A DNA stretch of 64,000 nt from Rhizobium sp. BT04 (GTDB lineage Bacteria; Pseudomonadota; Alphaproteobacteria; Rhizobiales; Rhizobiaceae), in contig NZ_CP125652.1 in the NCBI RefSeq assembly GCF_030053135.1, positions 3,776,501-3,840,500 on the forward strand. Reading direction: 5' to 3'. The notes beneath the pieces are model-generated. The model did no database searches. It was given only the letters and a program-made list of their open reading frames with translations, and was not told where the DNA came from. The translations under genes were made by a program, and so were the position numbers. Below, in pieces: positions 10,247 to 21,028 of the stretch. The first letter of the stretch is position 1, and each line of letters begins with the position of its first letter.

Positions 10247-10305
10247 GGGTCGAGCCACGGGTCTCGACCCGTCCTTTCGGACCCCCACTTGCGGGCCGAA
10301 GGGAC
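10247..10305. other. Two abutting strong hairpins in the chemoreceptor spacer
   Basis: The 10175-10530 spacer has no convincing gene. It holds two adjoining inverted repeats: GGGTCGAG (10247-10254) with CTCGACCC (10263-10270), then GTCCTTTCGG (10271-10280) with CCGAAGGGAC (10296-10305, one G-T wobble). The second is not followed by a T run, so it is not a simple terminator. It may be a dispersed palindromic element or a structured RNA. The remaining 10306-10530 looks like a promoter region, with AT-rich sequence just before the next gene. Confidence 0.5.
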
Positions 10306-10530
10306 ATGCCGCGACCTCTCCGTTCCTCTTTATTCCGCAAAAATCGCGCACTGATTGAGGAAATTTGAACGCTGGAAGAATTGCCTTGAATGCCCGCCAG
10401 TCTATCGAGCCGCAATGGTCAGAAGACGTCCGAAAATGACACGGTGAATATCTCCGGCCGCCCTGATTTACGGAAAATTTTCCTTAACGCTTTTCGCTTA
10501 ATTTAACCCTGGTTTCTTCCGGGGGTCTTG

Positions 10531-12378
10531 ATGCTGCGCCTTTTCTCCACGTCGATCGTACGCCAGATCGTTGCGATCACACTGTTTCTGCTGGCGATCA
10601 GCACGGCCGCCATCGTCGGCGTGACCTATTACTATCTGAGCCATCATGTCATGGAAGGGGCCGTTTCCGACGCGAAGGAAGCCACCCGCGTCATGGCCGT
10701 CCTCTACGGCGCGGCCGATCAGGCGGCAAAGATCGAGCTGAAGGACAATCAGCTCTCCACCGTGACGGAAGACGCCATTCCGACCCTTGCCGATCATTCG
10801 CTGGTCGACCGTACGGCGCAGTCGATCGCCGGTGTTGCGACGATCTTCCAGAAGCAGGGCAGCGACTACGTCCGCATCTCCACGAACGTCAAGAAGGAAA
10901 ACGGCGACCGCGCCGTCGGCACCAAGCTCGTCGCCGAACACCCCGCCCAGCCGGTTCTCGCCAAGGGCGAGGCCTATTACGGCCCGGCGGTGCTTTTCGG
11001 CCGCCAGTTCATCACCGGTTACTTCCCCATCAAGAACGCGTCGAACGCCAATGTCGGCATTCTCTTCATCGGCATTCCGATGGAGGTCTATTACCAGCGC
11101 CTGAACGAACTGCAGATCCTGGTTCTCGGCATCGGCGCCATCGTCATGTTGATCGTCGGCGTTGTCGCCTTCTATGCGATCCGCCTGTCGGTGAAGCCTT
11201 TGCAGGCGCTGACCGCGAGCGTTCGCTCGATTTCCTCGGGCGATCTCGATGGCGCCATCCCTTGTGTCGACAAGAAGAACGAGTTCGGCGATATCGGCAG
11301 GGCGTTGGCGCTGTTCCGCGACAGCGCCCGCGCCAGGCGCGACCTGGAAACGCAGGCTGCCGAACAGCGCGCCTTGAGCGATGCCGAACGCGCCCGGAAC
11401 GATGCCGACAAGCGCTCGCTCGACGGCCAGATCGACTTTGCCGTCAACCAGCTCGCCGCCGGCCTCGGGCGCCTGTCGCAGGGCGATGTCTCGCAGACGA
11501 TCGGTACGCCCTTCGTCGGCCGGCTGGAGCAGTTGCGCGTCGATTTCAATGCATCGCTGCTGCGACTGCAGGATACGCTGTCGGGCATTCGCGACAGCGC
11601 CTCGACGATCCAGCGCAACAGCGGCGCCGTCTCCGCCTCGGCCGGTGAGCTCTCGAAGCGCACCGAGGCGCAGGCGGCAAACCTCGAGGAGACCGCGGCG
11701 GCGGTGGAGGAGATCACCGTGACGGTTCGTTCTTCCGCCGAGCGTGCCCGTGAGGCCAATAATGTCGTGGCCGCGACCAAGAAGACGGCTGACAATTCCG
11801 GTGCCGTCGTCGGTGATGCCGTTGCCGCGATGGAGCGCATCGAAGAGGCCTCGCAGCGCATCGAGCAGATCATCGAGGTGATCGACGACATCGCGTTCCA
11901 GACCAATCTGCTGGCGCTGAACGCCGGCATCGAGGCGGCCCGCGCCGGCGAGGCCGGCAAGGGGTTTGCCGTCGTCGCCCAGGAGGTCCGTGAACTCGCC
12001 CAGCGTTCGGCCGATGCGGCCCGCGAGATCAAATCGCTGATCGAGACATCCAGCCGGGAAGTGACGGCAGGCTCCGAACTGGTCCAGAAGACCGGCAGCG
12101 TGCTGGCCGCGATCAGCCAGGAGATCATCGCGATCAGCGGCCATGTCGAGACCATCGCCACCGCCAGCCGCGATCAGTCGGCGGCGCTGCAGGAGGTCAA
12201 CGGTTCCGTCAACGCCATGGACCAGATGACCCAGAAGAACGCCTCGATGGTGGCCGAGACGACGCAGGCAAGCCGCCTGCTTGCCGGCGAAGCCGATACG
12301 CTGATGACGCTGATCGAGCGGTTCCGCATCGTCGCAGAGCCCGCACCGGCTCATCTCGGGGCAAGAAAAGTCGCCTGA
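10531..12378 (+). CDS. Methyl-accepting chemotaxis protein with Cache-type sensor
   Basis: A 615-residue chemoreceptor. TM1 is at about residues 8-30, followed by a periplasmic domain of roughly 160 residues with the look of a single Cache domain (segments such as [14 protein letters not shown] and [17 protein letters not shown]). TM2 is at about 195-220, then HAMP, then the methyl-accepting domain with its tip [20 protein letters not shown] near 455. The cytoplasmic half is very like that of the preceding receptor, pointing to an old duplication with a swapped sensor. The start is the ATG at 10531 after GGGGG; an in-frame TTG lies one codon upstream. The ligand is unknown. Confidence 0.95.
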   Translation: MLRLFSTSIVRQIVAITLFLLAISTAAIVGVTYYYLSHHVMEGAVSDAKEATRVMAVLYGAADQAAKIELKDNQLSTVTEDAIPTLADHSLVDRTAQSIAGVATIFQKQGSDYVRISTNVKKENGDRAVGTKLVAEHPAQPVLAKGEAYYGPAVLFGRQFITGYFPIKNASNANVGILFIGIPMEVYYQRLNELQILVLGIGAIVMLIVGVVAFYAIRLSVKPLQALTASVRSISSGDLDGAIPCVDKKNEFGDIGRALALFRDSARARRDLETQAAEQRALSDAERARNDADKRSLDGQIDFAVNQLAAGLGRLSQGDVSQTIGTPFVGRLEQLRVDFNASLLRLQDTLSGIRDSASTIQRNSGAVSASAGELSKRTEAQAANLEETAAAVEEITVTVRSSAERAREANNVVAATKKTADNSGAVVGDAVAAMERIEEASQRIEQIIEVIDDIAFQTNLLALNAGIEAARAGEAGKGFAVVAQEVRELAQRSADAAREIKSLIETSSREVTAGSELVQKTGSVLAAISQEIIAISGHVETIATASRDQSAALQEVNGSVNAMDQMTQKNASMVAETTQASRLLAGEADTLMTLIERFRIVAEPAPAHLGARKVA

Positions 12379-12581
12379 ACCACGCAGCCGCTGCAGGTTT
12401 GCGCTGCGGCCTTGCTCCGCCTTCCCAGGTTGAGATCGAGCGAGGTCAGCCAGGCGACGAAGCGAATGAGGCTGCTCTCTCCGAACTCGGCATAGAATCG
12501 ATCCTCATCCGTCTTGCCTCCGCATCGCTTGGGAGAGTGCCGATAGCCGATGGTACCTGCGATGGTGATCATGTCGATCAT
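12351..12581 (-). CDS. Hypothetical small protein divergent from LysR regulator
   Basis: Possible 76-residue protein starting [15 protein letters not shown] with AAAGGA upstream of the ATG at 12581. It is divergent from the LysR gene (90 bp between starts), the usual position of a LysR target. Its C-terminal 9 codons overlap the end of the convergent chemoreceptor gene. No family is recognised. A cysteine pair (TCSGC) sits near the C-terminus. Support comes only from the start signals and the divergent layout, so it could be spurious. Confidence 0.35.
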   Translation of the reverse strand: MIDMITIAGTIGYRHSPKRCGGKTDEDRFYAEFGESSLIRFVAWLTSLDLNLGRRSKAAAQTCSGCVVQATFLAPR

Positions 12582-12671
12582 GGCGATGTCCTTTCCTGTA
12601 GAAGACATCACCTGGTCTAAGCATCGAATTTCTCTTTATAAACGGGGAAAATCCCACTATGTTTTTCATCG

Positions 12672-13541
12672 ATGAAAAACGCCAATTGGGATTCCTATCA
12701 GCTTTTCCTGCAGGTCGCCCGGCTCGGCGGCCTGACCGGGGCAAGCGCCGCAAGCGGGCTCAGCCCCGCGACCGTCGGCCGGCGTATGCTCGATCTCGAA
12801 CAGGAGATCGGCCGCGCCTTGTTTTCGCGCAGCCAGACCGGATATCGCCTGACCGGGGATGGCCAGGCGCTGCTCGATCACCTTCAGGAGATGGAGGCCG
12901 CCGCCCGCAAGGTCGAGGCGTGGCGGCAATCCGGTGAGGGCGGCACGACGGTCAGGATCGCCGCCGGCACCTGGGTTGCCTGGTTGCTGACGGAGAATTT
13001 CGCGGCAATCCGCATGCCGGGCGATGCCTTCGCCATTTCGCTCACCATCGGCGAGGCGCGGGCAAGCCTTGCCTATCGCGAGAGCGATATCGGGATTCGC
13101 GCCTTCGAGCCTGAGGAGGCCAATCTGGCCGCACGGCGGCTCGGAGAGGTGGCCTATGCGGTCTATATCAGACGCAACGCCGCCGAGACGGACGAGCGCT
13201 GGATTGCGGTTGCCGAGGAGGAGGCGATATCAGCCTATCTGCGCTGGCCGCATGCCCATGCCGCAAACGATATCGTCGCCACCGTCAACCGGCCGCGTTC
13301 GCTGCCGGATCTGGTGCGCGCCGGCGCCGGCAAGACCGTGCTTCCCTGTTTCGTCGGCGATCTCGATCCGCAATTGCAACGGCTTGGCGGCGAGTTGCCG
13401 GAATTGCGCCATGCCCAATGGATCGTCATGAATGCCGAAGACCGCCATCGCCCGGAAATCCGGACGGTCGCCGACCGCATGATCAAGCTGATCAGAAGTT
13501 ATGCCGATCTCTTCGCCGGAAAACGGCCGAGCCGCGGCTGA
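12672..13541 (+). CDS. LysR-family transcriptional regulator
   Basis: DNA-binding regulator of 289 residues. The N-terminal winged helix-turn-helix (about residues 4-62) is recognisable from LFLQVARLGGLTGASAASG, LSPATVGRRMLDLE and ALFSRSQTGYRLT. It departs somewhat from the LysR consensus and resembles the YafC/small-effector LysR group. The rest is an effector-binding domain of about 220 residues. It is divergent from a small hypothetical gene and convergent with the gene after aceA, with a hairpin at 13556-13585 between. The effector cannot be inferred. Confidence 0.88.
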   Translation: MKNANWDSYQLFLQVARLGGLTGASAASGLSPATVGRRMLDLEQEIGRALFSRSQTGYRLTGDGQALLDHLQEMEAAARKVEAWRQSGEGGTTVRIAAGTWVAWLLTENFAAIRMPGDAFAISLTIGEARASLAYRESDIGIRAFEPEEANLAARRLGEVAYAVYIRRNAAETDERWIAVAEEEAISAYLRWPHAHAANDIVATVNRPRSLPDLVRAGAGKTVLPCFVGDLDPQLQRLGGELPELRHAQWIVMNAEDRHRPEIRTVADRMIKLIRSYADLFAGKRPSRG

Positions 13542-13555
13542 AGTTTACGACGAAG

Positions 13556-13585
13556 CGCCCGCACATCTCTTGGGATGCGCGGGCG
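13556..13585. terminator. Hairpin between convergent genes, likely terminator
   Basis: Twelve-base inverted repeat CGCCCGCACATC (13556-13567) / GATGCGCGGGCG (13574-13585) with one mismatch, placed 15 bp after the LysR stop. The T run is poor, so efficiency is uncertain. It could serve both convergent transcripts. Confidence 0.5.
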
Positions 13586-13621
13586 TTCCGATTGCGGATC
13601 GAAGCCAATTCGCCGGCCGTC

Positions 13622-13858
13622 TCAATGCCGGTTGGTGACGACGACGGGAATGAGCAGGTCGCCCCAGTTGCCGTCGCCGCCGTGATGACGGGCCGAACGC
13701 ACCAGCTCGACCGAGACGCCGGCCTCGACGGCTTTCATGACCGATTGGTTTAACCGATGCAGGTCGTTGGCGAGCATGCGGATCGTCGTCTGCTGATCCT
13801 CGCTCATGCTGGTCGCCTGCTCCTCGGCCCGTTCCCTGACGCGTGAAATGGATGCCAT
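13622..13858 (-). CDS. Conserved small protein downstream of isocitrate lyase
   Basis: A 78-residue polar, mostly helical protein (MASISRVRERAEEQ start; ends LLIPVVVTNRH). The ATG at 13858 follows GAGGAGA and lies 21 bp after the aceA stop, so it is probably cotranscribed with aceA. I do not recognise a domain. From memory, a gene of this type sits beside aceA in several rhizobia. No signal peptide or membrane segment is visible. A role in glyoxylate metabolism is suggested only by position. Confidence 0.7.
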   Translation of the reverse strand: MASISRVRERAEEQATSMSEDQQTTIRMLANDLHRLNQSVMKAVEAGVSVELVRSARHHGGDGNWGDLLIPVVVTNRH

Positions 13859-13879
13859 GATCGTCTCCTCTTCTTCGGG

Positions 13880-15169
<1,290 letters not shown>

Positions 15170-15308
15170 GCTGCTCTCCTCACTAAAAGCTCGATAAAGG
15201 GTGCTGATGACAAGATTGACAATATGGCGCGAAATGGCCAGAAAAACCTTTGATTTCTGGGATGGAAAGAGGTTAAGATGACGAGGATTGACAGAGCGGC
15301 GCTGTGAA

Positions 15309-15326
15309 TTTGTAAAATTTTGTAAA
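15309..15326. promoter_or_regulatory. Direct repeat, candidate ScfR/RamB-type operator
   Basis: Two copies of TTTGTAAA (15309-15316 and 15319-15326) separated by 2 bp, in the aceA/regulator intergenic region just upstream of the regulator ATG. A third TTTGTAAA lies at 15152-15159 inside the first aceA codons. The family member PccR of Rhodobacter recognises paired TTTGCAAA boxes, so this pair is a reasonable operator candidate. The spacing differs (2 versus 4 bp). Confidence 0.5.
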
Positions 15327-15358
15327 TAGAGCGCTGCTTGCCTGTCAAAGGGTGTGAC

Positions 15359-16768
15359 ATGGCGGAACGGAAGATATTCGCAGGCCCGAAAGTCAGGCGC
15401 ATCCGCAATGCGCTGGCGCTGACGCAGACCGCCATGGCCGAGGCGCTTGAAATATCGCCGTCCTACCTGAACCTGATCGAGCGCAACCAGCGGCCGCTGA
15501 CGGTGCAACTGCTTCTGAAGCTTGCAAGCGTCTATCGGGTCGATCTGGAAGAGTTGCGCGGGCAGACCGGCGGCAGTCTCGATCAGCTCAAGGAGATCTT
15601 CGCCGATCCGCTGCTGTCGGGCGAACTGCCCGGTGACCAGGAACTGGTGGAAGTGGCCGAGGCGGCTCCGAATGCCGCAAGCGGAATGATCAAGCTCTAC
15701 CGCGCCTATCGCGAGCAGGCGGCAAGGCTCTCCGATCTGACGGCGCTGATGGCCGCCGAAGGCCATGCGCCCGTTGCCGACGGCCGGTTGCCGCTCGACG
15801 AGGTGCGCGAGACGCTGGAACGCAGGTCCGGTTATTTCGGGCGGATCGAGACGGCGGCGGAGGCCTTTGCCGCGACGCTGCCCGGCGGCCTCGATCTTGC
15901 CGCCGGGCTGAAGGACTGGCTGCGCTCAGAGCGCGGCATCGCGGTGCGTGTCCTGCCCGTCCACGTCATGCCGGATCTGCGCCGCCGTTTCGACCGCCAT
16001 TCGATGCGGCTTTTCATTTCCGAGCGCCTGTCAGCGGCCGACCGGGCGCATGAGATGGCAGTCGAGGCCGTAACACTCGCCTTGTTGCCGACCATCGATG
16101 CCGAGCTCGACGATCTCCAGCTCTCCTCCGCCGAGGCGCGCCGCATCGCCCGCTTCGAGCTTGCCCGCATTGCGGCCTTGGCGCTGGCAATGCCCTACGA
16201 GGCCTTCCTGTCGGCGGCGAAGGCGACGCGCTACGATATCGATATTCTGCGAGCGCGCTTCGGCGTCTCCTTCGGCCATGCCGCCGCGCGCCTTGCCATG
16301 CTGCAGCGGCCGGGGGCGGCGGCCATACCCTTCTTCCTGATCGAGATCGATGCGGCGGGCCACCGGCTGCGCCGGGCGGGCGCCCAGGGTTTTCCGCAGG
16401 CCCGGTTCGGCGGCGGCTGTCCGAAGCTGAATATCCACGCCGCCTTCCTGCAGCCGGGCCAGATCCTCGCCGAAACGGTGGTCATGCCGGATGGCGCATC
16501 CTTCCTGACGGTCGCCCGCACCCTGGAGGGGCCGAGCGTCGAATTCGGCGAAAGGCTGCGGCGCACCGCGATCCTGATCGGCTGCGACGCCGCCCTTGGC
16601 GAGGCCCTGGTCTACGGCCAGGCGACGGCGCTCGATCCGATCGAAATCGGTCCGGCCTGTCGCCTGTGCGAGCGGCGCGGCTGCCTTTCCCGGGCCGAGC
16701 CGCCGGTGACGCGGCCGCTCGGTCTCGACGAGATGGTGGCGGGGCTCAGCGCCTTCGACTTCCAGTGA
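15359..16768 (+). CDS. Short-chain fatty acyl-CoA regulator family (ScfR/RamB-like), XRE type
   Basis: A 469-residue regulator. The N-terminal XRE helix-turn-helix is at about residues 8-65 ([33 protein letters not shown]). The IrrE-like middle and DUF2083-type C-terminus follow. The ending [12 protein letters not shown] has the cysteines typical of the ScfR family, which senses short acyl-CoA esters. The ATG at 15359 follows AAAGGG. Divergent placement from aceA suggests it activates or represses the glyoxylate bypass, as RamB does in Corynebacterium. In other alphaproteobacteria relatives control propionyl-CoA genes, so the effector could be acetyl- or propionyl-CoA. Confidence 0.85.
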   Translation: MAERKIFAGPKVRRIRNALALTQTAMAEALEISPSYLNLIERNQRPLTVQLLLKLASVYRVDLEELRGQTGGSLDQLKEIFADPLLSGELPGDQELVEVAEAAPNAASGMIKLYRAYREQAARLSDLTALMAAEGHAPVADGRLPLDEVRETLERRSGYFGRIETAAEAFAATLPGGLDLAAGLKDWLRSERGIAVRVLPVHVMPDLRRRFDRHSMRLFISERLSAADRAHEMAVEAVTLALLPTIDAELDDLQLSSAEARRIARFELARIAALALAMPYEAFLSAAKATRYDIDILRARFGVSFGHAAARLAMLQRPGAAAIPFFLIEIDAAGHRLRRAGAQGFPQARFGGGCPKLNIHAAFLQPGQILAETVVMPDGASFLTVARTLEGPSVEFGERLRRTAILIGCDAALGEALVYGQATALDPIEIGPACRLCERRGCLSRAEPPVTRPLGLDEMVAGLSAFDFQ

Positions 16769-16894
16769 TTGTGAAATCATTGAAGCGGCAGGATTTTGCG
16801 CTTGTGGGCTGCGAAATTCCTTCTTAGTCTGCGGGCAAAACCAGAGGGAAAAGATCTCCGGGGGTGCGGAATCTTTGAACAAACAGGAGAAGTC

Positions 16895-17992
16895 ATGAGG
16901 TCAACCATCCCAAGCGTGACGGCCGCCGTCATTGCCGCGCTCCTTGCCGCCGCTCCGGCCTTTGCCCAGGACCGTGTGGTCAACGTCTACAACTGGTCGG
17001 ATTATATCGACGACTCCATCCTTGCCGACTTCACCAAGGAAACCGGCATCAAGGTCGTCTACGACACCTTCGATTCCAACGAGACCGTGGAAACCAAGCT
17101 GCTTGCCGGCGGCACGGGCTATGATGTCGTTGTCCCGACAGCCGACTTCCTGCAGCGCCAGATCCAGGCCGGCGTCTTCCAGAAGCTCGACAAGTCGAAA
17201 CTGCCGAACCTCTCCAACATGTGGGATGTGATCCAGCAGCGCACCGCCGAATACGACCCGGGCAACGAACACGCGGTCGATTACATGTGGGGCACCGATG
17301 GCATCGGCTACAACGTCAAGAAGGCTGCCGAAATCCTCGGTCCCGATGTCAAGCCCGGCCTCGAAGTGATCTTCGATCCGAAGGTCGCCGCAAAGTTCAA
17401 AGATTGCGGTATCTACGTTCTCGACACGCCGAAGGATGTCATCACCACGGCGTTTCGTTATCTCGGCCTCGACCCGAACTCCACAAAGGCTGAGGATTTC
17501 AAGAAGGCCGAAGAGCTGCTGACGGCGGTCCGCCCCTATGTCCGCAAGTTCCACTCGTCCGAATACATCAATGCGCTTGCCAACGGCGACATCTGCATCG
17601 CCTTCGGCTATTCCGGCGACCTGCTGCAGGCGCGCGACCGTGCGGCCGAAGCCAAGAACGGCGTCGAGGTCAATTATTCGATCCCACCGCAGGGCGCCCA
17701 GATGTGGTTCGACATGATGGCGATCCCCGCCGATGCGCCCCATGTCGCGGAAGCCCATGAGTTCCTGAACTACCTGATGAAGCCCGAGGTCATCGCCAAG
17801 GCGAGCGACCACACCTTCTATGCCAACGGCAACAAGGCTTCGCAGCAGTTCGTCAGCAAGGACATCCTGGAAGACCCGGCGGTTTATCCCACCGACGAGG
17901 TGATGAAGAACCTCTTCACGGTCAAGCCGTGGGATCCGAAAACGCAGCGCCTGGGAACGCGCCTCTGGACGAAGGTCGTCACCGGCCAGTAA
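16895..17992 (+). CDS. potF: Polyamine ABC transporter, periplasmic binding protein
   Basis: A 365-residue solute-binding protein. The first 25 residues form a signal peptide ending APAFAQ, and the mature protein begins with the PotD/PotF hallmark VVNVYNWSDYIDDSI. Acidic and aromatic residues expected in the polyamine pocket are present (NWSDYID near residue 33; YMWGTDGIGYN near 133). It heads a four-gene operon with ATPase and two permeases. The ATG at 16895 follows AGGAGA. The nearby puuAB-like genes favour putrescine, though spermidine cannot be excluded from sequence alone. Confidence 0.92.
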   Translation: MRSTIPSVTAAVIAALLAAAPAFAQDRVVNVYNWSDYIDDSILADFTKETGIKVVYDTFDSNETVETKLLAGGTGYDVVVPTADFLQRQIQAGVFQKLDKSKLPNLSNMWDVIQQRTAEYDPGNEHAVDYMWGTDGIGYNVKKAAEILGPDVKPGLEVIFDPKVAAKFKDCGIYVLDTPKDVITTAFRYLGLDPNSTKAEDFKKAEELLTAVRPYVRKFHSSEYINALANGDICIAFGYSGDLLQARDRAAEAKNGVEVNYSIPPQGAQMWFDMMAIPADAPHVAEAHEFLNYLMKPEVIAKASDHTFYANGNKASQQFVSKDILEDPAVYPTDEVMKNLFTVKPWDPKTQRLGTRLWTKVVTGQ

Positions 17993-18002
17993 TTCAGCTT
18001 CG

Positions 18003-18029
18003 GGCCCGGACGGAAACGTCCGGGCCTTT
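18003..18029 (+). terminator. Intercistronic stem-loop between potF and potG
   Basis: Perfect 10 bp stem GGCCCGGACG (18003-18012) / CGTCCGGGCC (18017-18026) closed by a GAAA tetraloop, followed by only TTTC. It probably acts as a partial terminator or 3'-end stabiliser that keeps the binding protein more abundant than the membrane components. Confidence 0.65.
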
Positions 18030-18080
18030 CAATTACCGGCCTGGGTGGAGGCCGGCAAAACCTTGTATTCGGGGAATAAT

Positions 18081-19223
18081 ATGAAGTCTCTCGGCAATAT
18101 CCGCCGCGCTTTTGCGCCCTGGACCGATCCCTCTGCAAAACCCTTCATTGCTTTCAAGAACGTCACCAAGCGCTTCGGCGATTTTACCGCCGTCGACAAT
18201 CTGTCGCTTGACATCTATCACCGCGAGTTCTTCGCGCTGCTCGGCGCTTCGGGCTGCGGCAAGTCGACGCTGCTGCGCATGCTTGCCGGCTTCGAGCAGC
18301 CGACCTCGGGCGAGATCGTGCTCGACGGCACCGACATGGCCGGCACGCCGCCCTACAGGCGCCCGGTCAACATGATGTTCCAGTCCTATGCGCTTTTCCC
18401 GCACATGACGGTGGAAAAGAACATCGCCTTCGGCCTGAAGCAGGACGGCATGCCGAAGGACGAGATGACCGATCGCGTCTCGCAGATGCTGAAGCTCGTC
18501 AAGCTCGAGCAGTTCGCCTCCCGCAAACCGAACCAGCTTTCCGGCGGCCAGCGCCAGCGCGTGGCGCTCGCCCGCTCGCTCGCCAAGCGCCCGAAGGTGC
18601 TGCTGCTCGACGAACCGCTCGGCGCGCTCGACAAGAAGCTGCGTGAGGAAACCCAGTTCGAGCTGATGGACCTACAGCAGAGCCTCGGCCTCACCTTCGT
18701 CGTCGTCACCCACGATCAGGAAGAGGCGATGACCATGGCCGACCGCATCGCCGTCATGAGCCATGGCAAGGTCGTGCAGGTGGCGACGCCTGCCGAGATC
18801 TACGAGGCGCCGAATTCCCGCTTCGTCGCGGATTTCATCGGCGACGTCAACATCTTCGACGGCAAGGTCGCCTCATCGGGCAACGGCAGCGTCGAGATAT
18901 CCGTCGACAGCGGCTTCAGCGTACGCGTCGCCTCTTCCGAGACGCCTTCGGCCGGCGGCGCCGTCGGTTTCGCCATCCGGCCGGAAAAGATGCGGGTCGG
19001 GCGCGCCGCACCCGCCAACGCTTCGGTCAACGCCGCCAAGGGCGAACTCTGGGATATCGCCTATCTCGGCGATATGACCGTCTTCCATGTGAAGCTGCAG
19101 AGCGGCAACATCGTCAAGGCCTCGTCCCTCAATGCACAGCGCTCGGTCGACGACCCCTTCACCTACGACCAGGAAGTCTGGGTCTCGTTCGACGAGAACG
19201 CCGGCGTGCTGCTGAAGGATTGA
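18081..19223 (+). CDS. potG: Polyamine ABC transporter, ATP-binding protein
   Basis: A 380-residue ATPase of the PotA/PotG group. Walker A is GASGCGKST near residue 58, the signature is LSGGQRQRVALARSL, and Walker B is VLLLDEPLGALD. The C-terminal TOBE regulatory domain covers about 280-380. The ATG at 18081 follows GGGGA; an earlier in-frame start would add residues that run into the upstream hairpin region. It is the second gene of the operon, with a 4 bp gap to the permease gene. Confidence 0.93.
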   Translation: MKSLGNIRRAFAPWTDPSAKPFIAFKNVTKRFGDFTAVDNLSLDIYHREFFALLGASGCGKSTLLRMLAGFEQPTSGEIVLDGTDMAGTPPYRRPVNMMFQSYALFPHMTVEKNIAFGLKQDGMPKDEMTDRVSQMLKLVKLEQFASRKPNQLSGGQRQRVALARSLAKRPKVLLLDEPLGALDKKLREETQFELMDLQQSLGLTFVVVTHDQEEAMTMADRIAVMSHGKVVQVATPAEIYEAPNSRFVADFIGDVNIFDGKVASSGNGSVEISVDSGFSVRVASSETPSAGGAVGFAIRPEKMRVGRAAPANASVNAAKGELWDIAYLGDMTVFHVKLQSGNIVKASSLNAQRSVDDPFTYDQEVWVSFDENAGVLLKD

Positions 19224-19227
19224 CATC

Positions 19228-20139
19228 ATGGGCAAGCTCACGTCCGGCCTCTACAACCGCCTCGTCATCACCATCCCTTATGCCTGGCTGCTGCTCTTCT
19301 TCCTGGCGCCGTTCTTCATCGTCTTCCGCATTTCGCTGTCGACGACGGCGATCGCCATGCCGCCTTATGAGCCGGTCTTCTCGCTTGCCGATGGCTGGGC
19401 CGGGCTGTGGAGCAAGATCGGCGAGCTCTCCTTCGACAACTACACCTACCTCACCGAGGACGCTCTCTATTTCAATGCCTATGTCTCGAGCGTGGTGATT
19501 GCCGGGATTGCCACTTTCCTCACCCTGCTGATCGCCTATCCGATCGCCTACGGCATGGCACAGGCGCCGCGCACCATCCGCCCGACGCTGGTGATGCTGG
19601 TCATCCTGCCGTTCTGGACGAGCTTCCTGATCCGCGTTTATTCCTGGATCGCGATCCTGAAGCCGGAAGGGCTTCTCAACCAGCTTCTCCAGTCGCTGCA
19701 CATCATCGACAGCCCGCTGATCATCCTCAACACCAATACCGCCGTCTATATCGGCATCGTCTATTCCTATCTGCCCTTCATGGTGCTGCCGCTCTATTCG
19801 GCGCTGGAAAAGATGGACGGCACGCTGATCGAGGCTGCGCAGGACCTTGGCTGCACGCCGATCCGGGCCTTCTGGCGCGTCACCTTTCCGCTGTCGATCC
19901 CCGGCGTGGTGGCCGGCTGCATGCTGGTCTTCATTCCCGCTGTCGGTGAATTCGTCATTCCCGATCTGCTCGGCGGTTCGCAGACGCTGATGATCGGCAA
20001 GACGCTCTGGAACGAGTTCAACGCCAACCGCGACTGGCCGGTCTCCTCGGCGGTCGCAACCATCCTGCTCATGATCCTGGTGATCCCGATCGTCTTCTTC
20101 CAGAACGCCCAGGCCAAGGCCGAAGAGCGGGGGAAATAA
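19228..20139 (+). CDS. potH: Polyamine ABC transporter, permease 1
   Basis: A 303-residue inner-membrane permease with six predicted membrane helices. The first is LLLFFLAPFFIVFRISL near residue 20. The cytoplasmic EAA loop (EAAQDLGCTPIRAFWRVTFP, about 203-222) docks with the ATPase. PotB/PotH-type features include ILPFWTSFLIRVYSWI. It starts 4 bp after potG and ends 3 bp before potI. Confidence 0.92.
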   Translation: MGKLTSGLYNRLVITIPYAWLLLFFLAPFFIVFRISLSTTAIAMPPYEPVFSLADGWAGLWSKIGELSFDNYTYLTEDALYFNAYVSSVVIAGIATFLTLLIAYPIAYGMAQAPRTIRPTLVMLVILPFWTSFLIRVYSWIAILKPEGLLNQLLQSLHIIDSPLIILNTNTAVYIGIVYSYLPFMVLPLYSALEKMDGTLIEAAQDLGCTPIRAFWRVTFPLSIPGVVAGCMLVFIPAVGEFVIPDLLGGSQTLMIGKTLWNEFNANRDWPVSSAVATILLMILVIPIVFFQNAQAKAEERGK

Positions 20140-20142
20140 GTC

Positions 20143-20961
20143 ATGCTGAAATGGACCCGTTTCAACATCGTCTCCGTCACGCTCGGCTTTGCCTTCCTCT
20201 ACCTGCCGATCGTGCTGTTGGTGATCTTCTCCTTCAACGAATCGAAGCTCGTCACCGTCTGGGGCGGTTTCTCCACCAAGTGGTATGTCTTGCTGCTCGC
20301 AAACCAGGGCCTGCTCGACGCCGCCTGGGTGACGATCCGCGTCGGCCTGCTGTCGGCGACGGCCGCAACCGTCCTCGGCACGATGGCGGCGCTGACGCTG
20401 GTGCGCTACACCCGCTTTCGCGGCCGCATGCTGTTCTCAGGCATGATCTACGCACCGCTCGTCATGCCCGACGTCATCACCGGCCTGTCGCTGCTGCTGC
20501 TCTTCGTCGCGATCGGCTTCGACCGCGGCTTCTGGACGATCACGCTGGCGCATACGACGCTCACCATGTGCTTCGTCGCCGTCGTCGTGCAGTCACGTCT
20601 GCTGAGCTTCGATCATTCGATCGAGGAGGCGGCCCAGGATCTCGGCGCGCCGCCGGTGCGCACCTTTTTCGAGATCACCCTGCCGATCATCGCCCCGGCG
20701 GTGATCTCAGGCTGGATCCTTGCCTTCACCCTGTCGCTCGACGATCTGGTGATTGCCAGCTTCACATCGGGGCCGGGTGCCACCACGTTGCCGATGCGGA
20801 TCTACAGCCAGGTGCGCCTCGGCGTCACGCCGGAGATCAACGCGGTGTGCACGATCCTGATCGGCATCGTCGCGGTCGGCGTTATCTGCGCCTCGATCGT
20901 CACCAAGCGCCGCGAAATCCAGCGCCAGCGGGACGAGCGGGCGGCCGCTGCCGGCGCCTGA
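20143..20961 (+). CDS. potI: Polyamine ABC transporter, permease 2
   Basis: A 272-residue inner-membrane permease of the PotC/PotI group with about six helices. The EAA loop is EEAAQDLGAPPVRTFFEITL (about 163-182), and the following LAFTLSLDDLVIASFTSG is highly typical of the family. It is the last gene of the potFGHI-like operon. A degenerate rhizobial repeat lies directly after its stop codon. Confidence 0.92.
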   Translation: MLKWTRFNIVSVTLGFAFLYLPIVLLVIFSFNESKLVTVWGGFSTKWYVLLLANQGLLDAAWVTIRVGLLSATAATVLGTMAALTLVRYTRFRGRMLFSGMIYAPLVMPDVITGLSLLLLFVAIGFDRGFWTITLAHTTLTMCFVAVVVQSRLLSFDHSIEEAAQDLGAPPVRTFFEITLPIIAPAVISGWILAFTLSLDDLVIASFTSGPGATTLPMRIYSQVRLGVTPEINAVCTILIGIVAVGVICASIVTKRREIQRQRDERAAAAGA

Positions 20962-20965
20962 GCCA

Positions 20966-21028
20966 AAGCGGATCGCGCAAAACCGTGCAGCTGTTGCGCC
21001 CGATATTGCGTGAAATTAAAGAGCTTTA
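20966..21028. repeat. Degenerate copy of rhizobial intergenic repeat
   Basis: Sequence resembling the GTGAAGCGGTTTT / GAATTGCGT / AACAAAGAGC consensus of the element at 30828-30930, with several substitutions (GTGCAGCTG, ATATTGCGTG, ATTAAAGAGC). It fills the gap between potI and the convergent AsmA-like gene, whose stop codon overlaps its right end. Confidence 0.5.

Noticed and set aside
10177..10368. 63-codon frame in the chemoreceptor spacer
   Set aside because: It is produced by the two GC-rich hairpins and has no start signal or coding-like character.
10498..12354. Minus-strand reading frame of 618 codons opposite the second chemoreceptor
   Set aside because: Antisense shadow of the chemoreceptor coding sequence.
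15170..15766. N-terminal extension of the aceA frame
   Set aside because: The frame is open upstream but runs through the divergent promoter and the regulator gene; the isocitrate lyase family starts at MTDFYKLV with GAGGAG upstream.
18003..18029. Hairpin after potF as a riboswitch
   Set aside because: A simple GAAA-capped stem with weak T tail fits an intercistronic attenuator better; no extra conserved structure seen.
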